Shown here in pieces: positions 1 to 5,210 of a stretch of 5,210 bases of DNA. The notes beneath the pieces are model-generated. The model was given only the letters and a program-made list of their open reading frames with translations, had not been told where the DNA came from and made no database searches. Source of the DNA: Verrucomicrobiales bacterium (GTDB taxonomy: Bacteria; Verrucomicrobiota; Verrucomicrobiia; Verrucomicrobiales; SKLO01); NCBI GenBank assembly GCA_007123195.1, contig SKLO01000086.1, positions 1-5,210 on the forward strand, read 5' to 3'. Numbering within the stretch: position 1 is the stretch's first letter; the number at the start of each line of letters is the position of its first letter. Position numbers and translations under genes: made by a program.

Positions 1-2
1 CC

Positions 3-656
3 ATGGCCGCGTTTGCCGAGGGCGAATCGGGCGCCTGGCACCTGGTGGAGCCGTTGCGCTGGCATCGCTTCGACCCATGGTCGTTTGTCAGTCAGCCGTT
101 TGACATCGGCCGGGGTGAAGTGCCCGTTCACATTCACGGCTCGTGGATCGTCACCGTCAATGGTTCCGGCGGGCTGGCCTTCACCAACCGCACCACCTCG
201 GAGCGCCACAGCGTGTCGACCCGGTTGGTGCAATCGCCGGACGAGCTGTTGCCGTTGTCGTTCGCCACCGATGGCCCGCGACTGTTCGTGGCCGGTGTCG
301 AAGGCCTGGCCTGCTTCCTGGTCTCCGGGGAAATGCTGGCCCATCAGCCGTGGCCCGCAGCCGCCCGTGAGTTCATCGAGTCCACCAGCCAGCCGCATGC
401 CGCCGGTTCGGGACCATCGATCACGCCCTCGGTCGGCGGCTGGACCTTGCAGGCCGGCAGTGCCGTGCACCGCCAGGCCCCCTTGCATTTTTTCAACTGG
501 ACCGGTCGCGCCACCCCTCAATGGCTCGCCATCCAGGCAACCCCGAGCCGCCTGCTGGCCCTCACCCCGCCCGGCGCCGCGACCGACCTCGATCCCGCCA
601 CCGCCGATTCACCCGCACCTGCCGCACCCGCACCCGCGCCCACGCCCGCTCCATGA
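3..656 (+). CDS. C-terminal part of an unrecognised, probably beta-rich protein with a Pro/Ala-rich tail (5' end probably cut by the window)
   Basis: I do not recognise this protein. The frame is open from the left edge; the first ATG is at base 3, so the true start is probably outside the window, though this cannot be proved. Visible are alternating short hydrophobic strands with Gly/Trp turns (GSWIVTVNGSGGLAFT at about residues 46-61, PRLFVAGVEGLACFLVSGEML at about 92-112, and GGWTLQAGS and PQWLAIQA near 145-180). This resembles repeats of a beta-propeller or beta-sandwich, but I cannot assign a family. The last 15 or so residues are Pro/Ala alternations encoded by a C-rich stretch of near-repeating six-base units (about 608-650), probably an unstructured tail. 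The TGA stop at 654-656 overlaps the ATG of the DUF58 gene, so the two are likely co-transcribed and translationally coupled. This suggests a role in the same complex as the downstream proteins; that is inference. Confidence 0.75.
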   Translation: MAAFAEGESGAWHLVEPLRWHRFDPWSFVSQPFDIGRGEVPVHIHGSWIVTVNGSGGLAFTNRTTSERHSVSTRLVQSPDELLPLSFATDGPRLFVAGVEGLACFLVSGEMLAHQPWPAAAREFIESTSQPHAAGSGPSITPSVGGWTLQAGSAVHRQAPLHFFNWTGRATPQWLAIQATPSRLLALTPPGAATDLDPATADSPAPAAPAPAPTPAP

Positions 657-1597
657 TGTCCAGCCCCGGCCCCAGCACCAGTTCCGCGGCCGCCGCCGAG
701 GCCGGCTCCGACTCGTGGCTCGATCCCGCGTTCCTCGATCGCTTGCGCGCCCTGTTCCTGCGCCTGCGCAAGCGCCGCCAACTCCGCCGCAAGGGCGTCC
801 AGGCCACGCCCGCCACCGGTTTCACCCGCGAGTTCAAGGATTTCCGCCACTACACCCGCAACGACGACTACCGCGCCATCGACTGGCGCCTCTACGCCCG
901 CCTCGAACGCCTGTTCGTCCGTCTCTACGAGGAAGTTCAGGAGTTCAATGTCCATGTCGTCGTCGACACCAGCGCCTCGATGGCCCAGCCGTTCGCCGAC
1001 AAACGCATCCATGCGCTCAAACTCGCCGCCGCCCTGTCCTACCTTGGCCTCGTCAGCCAGCACCGCGTCTGCCTCTACGCCATGAGCGACCGCGTCGTCA
1101 CCGAATTGCCACCGGTCAAGGGGCAGGGGAGCATCCGCAAGGTCATCGACATCCTCGACCACCTCGAATTCGACGGCGCCACCGATCTCGAGCGCTGCTT
1201 CAACGAGTTCCGTCCGCCGCGCCAGCGCTACGGCATCATCTTTGTCATCTCCGATTTCTTCGGCCGCGACGTCGGCACCGCCGCCCAGGCCCTGCAGCGC
1301 TGTTCCAACTGGCCGGGCGAATCCCACTTCATCCAGATGGTCCACCCGAAGGAACGCGACCCCGGCCTCGAAGGCGAGGTCGAGCTGGTCGATGTCGAAA
1401 CCGGCGAGCACCGCCGGCTCTGGTTCACCAAACGCGACATGGAACGCTACCGCCGCGTGTTCTCGGCCTTTGAAACCGAACTGGCGCGCGGCTGCCTGTC
1501 CCGCCAGATCGATTTCCTGCCCTGGCAAACCGACCAATCATTCGAGGACCAGTTCGTCGAGCTGCTGTCGCGCGGCTCGGCCCTCGCCCACGGCTAA
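653..1597 (+). CDS. DUF58 family protein with vWA-like domain (MoxR-associated type)
   Basis: A 314-residue cytosolic protein of the DUF58 family, with no membrane segment. The family signature runs from about residue 57 to 94: REF near 59-61, RHYTRNDDYRAIDW at 65-78, YAR at 81-83 and the EE at 93-94. The vWA-like fold follows, with a full metal-ion-dependent adhesion site: DTSASM at 105-110 (Asp105, Ser107, Ser109), Thr177 in GATDL and Asp201 in ISDFF. DUF58 proteins are usually encoded beside MoxR AAA+ ATPases and vWA membrane proteins and are thought to act as their partners; the exact reaction is unknown. The frame is open further back to an ATG at 521, but those 44 extra residues are Arg/Pro-rich and overlap the upstream gene out of frame. 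I therefore chose the ATG at 653, which shares ATGA with the upstream stop; a second ATG follows at 656. No clear Shine-Dalgarno sequence precedes it, which fits translational coupling. The BatA-type gene starts 59 bases downstream. Confidence 0.93.
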   Translation: MMSSPGPSTSSAAAAEAGSDSWLDPAFLDRLRALFLRLRKRRQLRRKGVQATPATGFTREFKDFRHYTRNDDYRAIDWRLYARLERLFVRLYEEVQEFNVHVVVDTSASMAQPFADKRIHALKLAAALSYLGLVSQHRVCLYAMSDRVVTELPPVKGQGSIRKVIDILDHLEFDGATDLERCFNEFRPPRQRYGIIFVISDFFGRDVGTAAQALQRCSNWPGESHFIQMVHPKERDPGLEGEVELVDVETGEHRRLWFTKRDMERYRRVFSAFETELARGCLSRQIDFLPWQTDQSFEDQFVELLSRGSALAHG

Positions 1598-1631
1598 TCC
1601 AGGCCGCCCACCTGTTTCAACCTCATCACTC

Positions 1632-1652
1632 AAGGGCGTTCGCACGCCTTTT
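1632..1652 (+). terminator. Hairpin with T-run just upstream of the BatA-type gene (candidate attenuator or intrinsic terminator)
   Basis: AAGGGCGT (1632-1639) pairs with ACGCCTTT (1644-1651) around a TCGC loop: eight pairs including one G-T wobble, the core being GGCGT/ACGCC. The distal arm runs into TTTT at 1649-1652. The structure ends five bases before the ATG at 1657 and contains the only purine-rich AAGGG in the gap. It could therefore end part of the transcription after the DUF58 gene, or limit ribosome access to the next gene. The T-run is short, so termination may be weak. No folding energy was computed. Confidence 0.4.
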
Positions 1653-1656
1653 GTTC

Positions 1657-3621
1657 ATGCAGTTTCTCAACCCGGTCTTCCTTTACGCCGGCCTGCTGGC
1701 CCTGGTGCCGCTGCTGCTGTACTTCTTCCGCCGCAAGTCGAAGACCGTCAGGGTCAGCAGCCTGCTGTTCTTCAAGACCCTCGCCAGGGAACACCAGGAA
1801 TCCGCCTGGCTGCGCCGGCTCAAGAAGCTGCTGTCGCTGCTGATCACCCTGCTGATCATGGCCGGCGCCGTGCTCGCCCTCGCCGGCCTCACCGCCTCGC
1901 CCCGCCCCGACGACTTCCGCCACCTGGTCATCGCCGTTGATCGATCAGCTTCCATGAGCGCCACCCGCGACGGCGCCACCCTGCTGCAACAGGCGGTCGA
2001 CGACCTCGACACCCGCCTCGCCGCCGTGCCCGCCTCGGTGCCGGTCGCCGTGATCGCCTTCGACGCCCGCCCCGAAGTCCTGCTCGCCGCCACCACCAAC
2101 CGCCGCGACGTCCAGCGCACCCTGGAACGCCTGCAAGCCCGGCCGGTCGCCGCCGACCCCGACGCCGCCCTGGCCTCCGCCCGTCGCCTCGCCGCCCTCG
2201 ACCACCCCGCCCAAATCTGGTTCGCCACCGACCAACCACCGCCACCCCCCGCCGACCTGTCAGATCCGTCTGATCTGTCTGATCTGTCAGATGCGACTGA
2301 GACCCCCGCCGACCTCCGCTGGTTCCAGCACGCGCTCGCCGAACCGGTCAACGCCGGCATCACCGCCTTCCAAATCCGTCCCTCGCCGCTGCAGCGCGGG
2401 CGGTTCCAGGCCTTCGTCCAGGTCCGGCTCAACGCCGCCGCTGCCGGCGCGCGCGAGGTCACCCTCGAATTACGCCTTGCCGGGTATCCCATCCAACTGC
2501 GCCGCCTCACCCTCGATCCCGGCCAAACCGAGTCGCTGGTGCTCGACCTCGAAGGCGTCGAGGGCCAGTTGCTTGAGGCCGAGGTCAGCTGCGACGACGA
2601 CGCCCTCGCCGCCGACAACTGGGCCGGCACCCTGCTGCCGGAACTGCGCCCGCTGGTGGTCGCCTGGTATCACGAGCCCGGCCAGGGCGATCCCTTCACC
2701 GGCTTCGCCCTGCAGGCCATCGCCGCCGCCGATCGCGTCCAGGTCTTCACCGGCGGCCCCGGCGCCTGGCCGCCGCGCGAGGGCGCCGACGTCCTCGTGC
2801 TCGACGGCTGGCTGCCGGATCAATGGCACGCCGATACCCCGGCCGTCGTCATCAATCCGCCCGCGCGGCTCGCCCCGCTGCCGGTCACCCCGTTGCCCGG
2901 CCGGTTGCCGCGCGACCAGATCCGCGTCACCAACCCCGGTCATCCGGTCCTGTTCCGCGTGCCCGGCACCCGCGTCTCGCTCACCCAGACCTCCGCCATC
3001 GATGCCACCGGGTCGCTCGAACCCCTGTGGATGGCCGACAACGACGCCGTTCTCGCTGCCGGCGAAATCCAGGGGCAACGCCTGGTGCTGCTGGGGTTCT
3101 CGCCCCAGCGATCCGAGTTCCTGCCGTTGTCCGCCGCCTACCCGCTGCTGCTGGGCAACGCCGTGCTCTGGGCCGCTGCCGCCGGCGAGGAAAGCGCCGC
3201 CACCATCGCCGCCACCGGCGAACTGGTTGCGCTCGCCGCTGGCCCTGACATGGACACCCACGCCATCGACGCCGCGGATGCCGCCACCAACGGCGCTCTT
3301 GCCATCGACTGGCAGCAATGGGACGGCCGCTCGCTGGTCAGCCAGTCAATCACCCTCACCGGCCCGCTGTTGGAAATCGACCGCGTCGGACTTTGGCGCA
3401 GCGACCACGGGCGCCGCGGCGCCGGCATCCTCGCCGCGCCCGGCGAGACCGACCTGCCCGCGCTCGATCCCGAAGCCGCCGCCACCACCGCTCTGGTGGC
3501 CGACACCCCCGGGGCCTGGAGCGGCCGCCTTCGCGGCGACCTCGCCCCCTGGCTCATCGGCCTCGCGCTGCTGCTGCTGCTGCTCGAAAGCTGGCTGTTC
3601 CACCGCCACGCGGTCCATTGA
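1657..3621 (+). CDS. BatA-type membrane protein with vWA domain
   Basis: A 654-residue membrane protein. The N-terminus is typical of the BatA domain: FLNP at 3-6, a first membrane helix at about 7-24 followed by RRK, the SLLFF block at 35-39, and a second helix at about 58-78. A vWA domain follows from about 88 to 195, with DRSAS at Asp95-Ser99 and FATD ending at Asp192. Residues 200-212 are an Asp-Leu-Ser repeat linker. A beta-sandwich-like region (about 217-325) ends in the DALAADN segment (315-321) common in this protein type. A region with alternating strands and LVLLGFSPQRSEFLPL-like residues (about 327-510) resembles the GATase-like part of relatives. A C-terminal helix (about 631-648) ends in a short His/Arg tail. 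By family knowledge, such proteins join MoxR and DUF58 partners in envelope-associated complexes. ATG 1657 was preferred to TTG 1651 because family members begin at M-x-F-L-N-P; no well-placed Shine-Dalgarno sequence is seen. The gene ends 35 bases from the stop of a convergent gene. Confidence 0.9.
   Translation: MQFLNPVFLYAGLLALVPLLLYFFRRKSKTVRVSSLLFFKTLAREHQESAWLRRLKKLLSLLITLLIMAGAVLALAGLTASPRPDDFRHLVIAVDRSASMSATRDGATLLQQAVDDLDTRLAAVPASVPVAVIAFDARPEVLLAATTNRRDVQRTLERLQARPVAADPDAALASARRLAALDHPAQIWFATDQPPPPPADLSDPSDLSDLSDATETPADLRWFQHALAEPVNAGITAFQIRPSPLQRGRFQAFVQVRLNAAAAGAREVTLELRLAGYPIQLRRLTLDPGQTESLVLDLEGVEGQLLEAEVSCDDDALAADNWAGTLLPELRPLVVAWYHEPGQGDPFTGFALQAIAAADRVQVFTGGPGAWPPREGADVLVLDGWLPDQWHADTPAVVINPPARLAPLPVTPLPGRLPRDQIRVTNPGHPVLFRVPGTRVSLTQTSAIDATGSLEPLWMADNDAVLAAGEIQGQRLVLLGFSPQRSEFLPLSAAYPLLLGNAVLWAAAAGEESAATIAATGELVALAAGPDMDTHAIDAADAATNGALAIDWQQWDGRSLVSQSITLTGPLLEIDRVGLWRSDHGRRGAGILAAPGETDLPALDPEAAATTALVADTPGAWSGRLRGDLAPWLIGLALLLLLLESWLFHRHAVH
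2254..2292 (+). repeat. 9-base tandem repeat encoding Asp-(Leu/Pro)-Ser units inside the BatA-type gene
   Basis: Four in-frame 9-base units (GAC-CTG-TCA, GAT-CCG-TCT, GAT-CTG-TCT, GAT-CTG-TCA) plus a final GAT encode residues 200-212, DLSDPSDLSDLSD. The tract follows a run of five prolines after the vWA domain, so it sits in a linker. Its codons (GAT for Asp, TCA/TCT for Ser) differ from the GAC, TCG, TCC and AGC that dominate the rest of the gene, suggesting later insertion or expansion. Short inverted pairs are present, for example TCAGA/TCTGA at 2260-2273 and ATCTG/CAGAT at 2282-2292. Confidence 0.75.
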
Positions 3622-3656
3622 CCAGGGAATGGAAACTTGAGATGGGAGTCAGCACA
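3622..3656. other. Short gap between convergent genes
   Basis: The 35 bases separate the stop codons of the plus-strand BatA-type gene and the minus-strand helical-repeat gene. I see no strong hairpin with a T-run on either strand; only a 4-base GGTC/GACC pair spans the plus-strand stop (3612-3623). If transcription from both sides ends here, it is not by an obvious intrinsic terminator. Confidence 0.5.
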
Positions 3657-4412
3657 CTATTCGTTGGTCGCTGCTTCTGCGACCTTGGTGCCACCCGGGT
3701 CGGCGTGCAGCGAAGTCAGCGCCGCGCGCAAGCTCTCGTCGCCGATGCCGTCGATCCAGCGCTTCATCTCGTCAGGCCGCCACATCGCCCACGCCCGTAG
3801 CGCACAAAACGTGCGGTCGAGCACATCGCCGTCCCATTCCGGAATGTCCCCCGCCAGCAGTTGCAGGATTAGCTCACGGTCGGCGTAGTCCTCGTTCCAC
3901 AGGAATTCGACCCCGAACCTGGCGCACTCGCCGATATCGACGTCCCCCCACTGCTCCATGATCGTGATCCAGGCATCGAAATAACCGGGTCGCATCGACT
4001 CGGTGACGGCCGAAAAATCGAACGTGCGCAGCACGCCCAGACCGTGGTGGGTGGCATTGTGAGGTAGACGGGCGCCATAGACCGCTGCAAACATGACCCG
4101 GGACAACACCTCACCGTCGCCGAGGTCCATCGCGGCCCGCAGCGCCGCCGCAGGATCGCGTTGAGCCCAGGTCTCGAAAAATTCCACCAGCAAATCTCCC
4201 TCGTCCCTCGTCCCGGCTGTGGCTCGGGCCTGCGCGACCCAGGTCTCACCCGTGACCGCGTCGACATCCGGCATCAACCAGGCCCTGACATGCAGGCGAA
4301 CGACCGCCTCCCACTCTTCGTCGGGCTCTTGAACCCGAAGCGGGTTTCCTTCGATGGTGGGGCCATTGGCCGCCCACTCCATCATGCCTTCGTGATCCGT
4401 CATGGCCCACAC
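3657..4412 (-). CDS. 3' fragment of a frameshifted helical protein with W-A-x-R-D-P motifs
   Basis: This frame encodes 251 residues from a GTG at 4412 to TAG at 3657-3659. It is open back to an in-frame TAG at 4440-4442, and neither the GTG nor the few upstream codons have a convincing ribosome site. The product is acidic, Trp-rich and predicted helical, without a membrane segment. Visible motifs are WAANGP (13-18), FFETWAQRDPAAALRAA (78-94), YFDAWITIMEQW (144-155) and ALRAWAMWRPDEMKRW (204-219). TWAQRDPAAALRAA closely echoes VWAARDPAGCWIEAA in the upstream fragment, so the two read best as one protein of about 450 residues. Proteins with recurring W-A-x-x-D-P-x-A-A helical units are familiar as uncharacterised proteins in Verrucomicrobiota-like genomes, from general knowledge and not checked here. 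Function is unknown. It could still be expressed separately, but the lack of a good start makes this less likely. Confidence 0.7.
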   Translation of the reverse strand: MWAMTDHEGMMEWAANGPTIEGNPLRVQEPDEEWEAVVRLHVRAWLMPDVDAVTGETWVAQARATAGTRDEGDLLVEFFETWAQRDPAAALRAAMDLGDGEVLSRVMFAAVYGARLPHNATHHGLGVLRTFDFSAVTESMRPGYFDAWITIMEQWGDVDIGECARFGVEFLWNEDYADRELILQLLAGDIPEWDGDVLDRTFCALRAWAMWRPDEMKRWIDGIGDESLRAALTSLHADPGGTKVAEAATNE

Positions 4413-5016
4413 ATGAAGCAGCGACGTTGATGGCAGCCTCTATCCAGCAGCCCGCGGGATCGCGTGCCGCCCAGACCGACAACATCAGATGGACCAGCTG
4501 ATCCGGCTGACGCGAGCCCTCGAGCGCGATGCATTGATCAAAAGCCGCGGGAACGTGCTCGAGCGGGATCGTTTCCAGATAGGTCGCCAGTACGGCATAG
4601 CGCACGCCCTCATGCGGTTCGAGAAAAATTCGTTTCAGCACGTCGGTCACAGGCACTTCTGCCCCGGGCGCTTGGGCACCATCATCGCCGAGGTGCCACG
4701 GCAGTGACGTCAACGGTCGCAGGTCGTCCGGCGTCAGATCGTTGCGCAGGGTGGCCATGGACACGCTGGAAACCGGCGTGCGTCCCCCGATGGTCGTGGG
4801 CGGATTCTCCAGCTCCTGCGCCCCGCCGCGGTCAGCCGCGCCGAGCCACGGCGCTGTCATCGCCAGCGTGAGAGCGATGGCAACCGCCTGTGCGACAACC
4901 GGTCCCGGGCTCGGCGGTAACAACACGGCGCCGATTTGCCGCCGATGGCACGTGTCGGTGCGCTCGTGCTCTGCAAGACCACGTGCTTGGCGATGAAGTG
5001 CAGGGTGGTTGGTCAT
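4246..5016 (-). CDS. 5' fragment of the same helical protein, with N-terminal signal or membrane-anchor segment
   Basis: From ATG 5016 this frame encodes 256 residues, but only about the first 200 look genuine. Residues 1-39 form a long, His/Arg-containing N-terminus (RR at 25-26). Residues 40-61 are hydrophobic (VVAQAVAIALTLAMTAPWLGAA) and end in a small-residue stretch, consistent with a signal peptide with a long n-region or with a membrane anchor. A flexible stretch follows, then helices from about 123 (TDVLKRIF, YAVLATYLETIPL, QLVHLMLSVWAARDPAGCWIEAA). After about residue 200 (4417) the translation becomes Arg/Gly-rich and overlaps the downstream fragment, ending at TGA 4246-4248; this tail is probably out of frame. 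ATG 5016 was preferred to TTG 5076 because the latter lies inside the upstream gene; no Shine-Dalgarno sequence is evident at either. The upstream gene stops 19 bases before this start, so the two may share a transcript. Function unknown; an exported or surface-facing role is inferred. Confidence 0.65.
   Translation of the reverse strand: MTNHPALHRQARGLAEHERTDTCHRRQIGAVLLPPSPGPVVAQAVAIALTLAMTAPWLGAADRGGAQELENPPTTIGGRTPVSSVSMATLRNDLTPDDLRPLTSLPWHLGDDGAQAPGAEVPVTDVLKRIFLEPHEGVRYAVLATYLETIPLEHVPAAFDQCIALEGSRQPDQLVHLMLSVWAARDPAGCWIEAAINVAASCVGHDGSRRHDGVGGQWPHHRRKPASGSRARRRVGGGRSPACQGLVDAGCRRGHG
4411..4442 (-). other. Apparent frameshift joining the two halves of the helical protein
   Basis: Reading 5' to 3' on the minus strand, sensible protein runs in one frame to about Ala200 (codon 4419-4417) and then turns into Gly/Arg/His-rich nonsense. 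Acceptable sequence resumes in the frame one base further along, which is closed upstream by TAG at 4440-4442. Removing one base between about 4413 and 4439 would give a continuous reading such as INVAA-HVWAMTDHEG. No long homopolymer is present; the nearest simple tract is TGTGTGGG at about 4406-4413. It may be a true mutation, an assembly error or, less likely, a recoding site. Confidence 0.7.
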
Positions 5017-5035
5017 GAGAGGGCTTTGCTGAAGA

Positions 5036-5210
5036 TTACTCCCCCAGGGCAGCGCCGTGGAAATGGAAGTCGGCAAACTCGCCGGGGATCAACCCGATGC
5101 CACGCTCGATGAGCTCGGGATCGGTGACGAACACATCGGGAAAATCATGGACCTCGCGCATCAAGCTGTCGTTGAACCACCCGCCATCGGCCGTTGTTTC
5201 CTCCGCATCG
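5036..5210 (-). CDS. C-terminal 57 residues of an unrecognised protein (5' end outside the window)
   Basis: The minus-strand frame beginning with the codon at 5209-5207 is open to TAA at 5036-5038 and gives 57 residues of ordinary, acidic composition, including WFNDSLMREVHDFPDVFVTD and ending in FADFHFHGAALGE. The other frame examined here soon meets stops, and the residue mix is not the Arg/Pro/Gly type seen in shadow frames, so it is probably a real gene end. The start lies beyond the right edge. I recognise no family and see no membrane segment. It precedes the helical-repeat gene on the same strand by 19 bases and may be in the same operon. Confidence 0.6.
   Translation of the reverse strand, partial: DAEETTADGGWFNDSLMREVHDFPDVFVTDPELIERGIGLIPGEFADFHFHGAALGE

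Noticed and set aside
521..652. Upstream ATG adding 44 residues to the DUF58 protein
   Set aside because: The extension is Arg/Pro-rich, overlaps the upstream gene out of frame, and ends exactly where an ATGA stop-start overlap provides a better start.
13..1473. Long plus-strand open frame of 486 codons
   Set aside because: Its product is Arg/Pro/Ser-rich throughout and overlaps two well-supported genes in another frame; this is typical of GC-rich shadow frames.
518..1537. Long minus-strand open frame of 339 codons
   Set aside because: It lies opposite the DUF58 gene, whose motifs are clear. Its Glu/Ala/Gly/Val-rich product is what the antisense of such a gene gives.
1651..1656. TTG start two codons before the BatA-type ATG
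   Set aside because: The ATG at 1657 gives the usual M-x-F-L-N-P beginning; the TTG is part of the T-run after the hairpin.
2470..3318. Minus-strand open frame of 282 codons
   Set aside because: It is antisense to the BatA-type gene, which has membrane helices and family motifs; the Gly/Gln/Asp-rich product shows no domain.
3568..3582. Five consecutive CTG codons
   Set aside because: They encode leucines of the C-terminal membrane helix, where such runs are expected in GC-rich genes.
3666..3684. GGTCGC/GCGACC hairpin near the convergent stops
   Set aside because: It is inside the coding end of the minus-strand gene and no T-run follows on either strand, so it does not qualify as a terminator.
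3637..3888. Small plus-strand frame of 83 codons after the operon
   Set aside because: It runs antisense to the helical protein, starts at TTG and has a Ser/Arg-rich product without features.
5017..5076. TTG start at 5076 for the helical protein
   Set aside because: It would place the start inside the upstream gene, which ends at 5036, and the added residues have no recognisable signal; ATG 5016 is better.

Overview
This GC-rich bacterial window has two parts that meet head to tail at about 3622-3656. No sequence here identifies the organism. The gene types (a short DUF58 protein followed by a BatA-type membrane vWA protein with a DALAADN segment, plus a secreted or membrane-bound helical protein with W-A-x-R-D-P motifs) fit the Planctomycetes-Verrucomicrobia-Chlamydiae group best. 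That placement is inferred from family knowledge and is only moderately secure. No RNA gene, CRISPR array, insertion sequence or phage gene was seen.

Plus strand, 1-3621: an operon-like run of three genes. The first (3-656) is the C-terminal part of an unrecognised, probably beta-rich protein ending in a Pro/Ala tail. Its stop codon overlaps the start of the second gene in an ATGA (653-656). The second (653-1597) is a cytosolic DUF58 protein with a complete vWA metal site. A 59-base gap follows, holding a hairpin plus T-run directly before the third gene. The third (1657-3621) is a membrane vWA protein with a BatA N-terminus, a vWA domain, a beta-sandwich-like region, a probable GATase-like region and a C-terminal membrane helix. 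DUF58 and BatA-type proteins usually work with a MoxR AAA+ ATPase; none is visible, so it may lie upstream. The likely theme is envelope-associated chaperone or assembly work, with the DUF58 protein as cytosolic adaptor and the BatA-type protein as membrane partner.

Minus strand, 5210-3657: the 3' end of an unrecognised gene (5036-5210, entering from the right edge), a 19-base gap, then a gene of about 450 codons that appears split by a one-base frameshift near 4413-4439. Its first half has a hydrophobic signal or anchor segment; both halves carry similar W-A-x-R-D-P helical motifs, which argues for one broken gene (or a sequencing error) rather than two genes. Hand counts of sampled 60-base stretches suggest this part is less GC-rich than the plus-strand operon (33 to 41 of 60 against 45 of 60).

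The points most worth a second look are the frameshift, the hairpin before the BatA-type gene, and a codon-biased 9-base tandem repeat encoding Asp-Leu-Ser units inside the BatA-type gene. I see no convincing new defence or mobile system.
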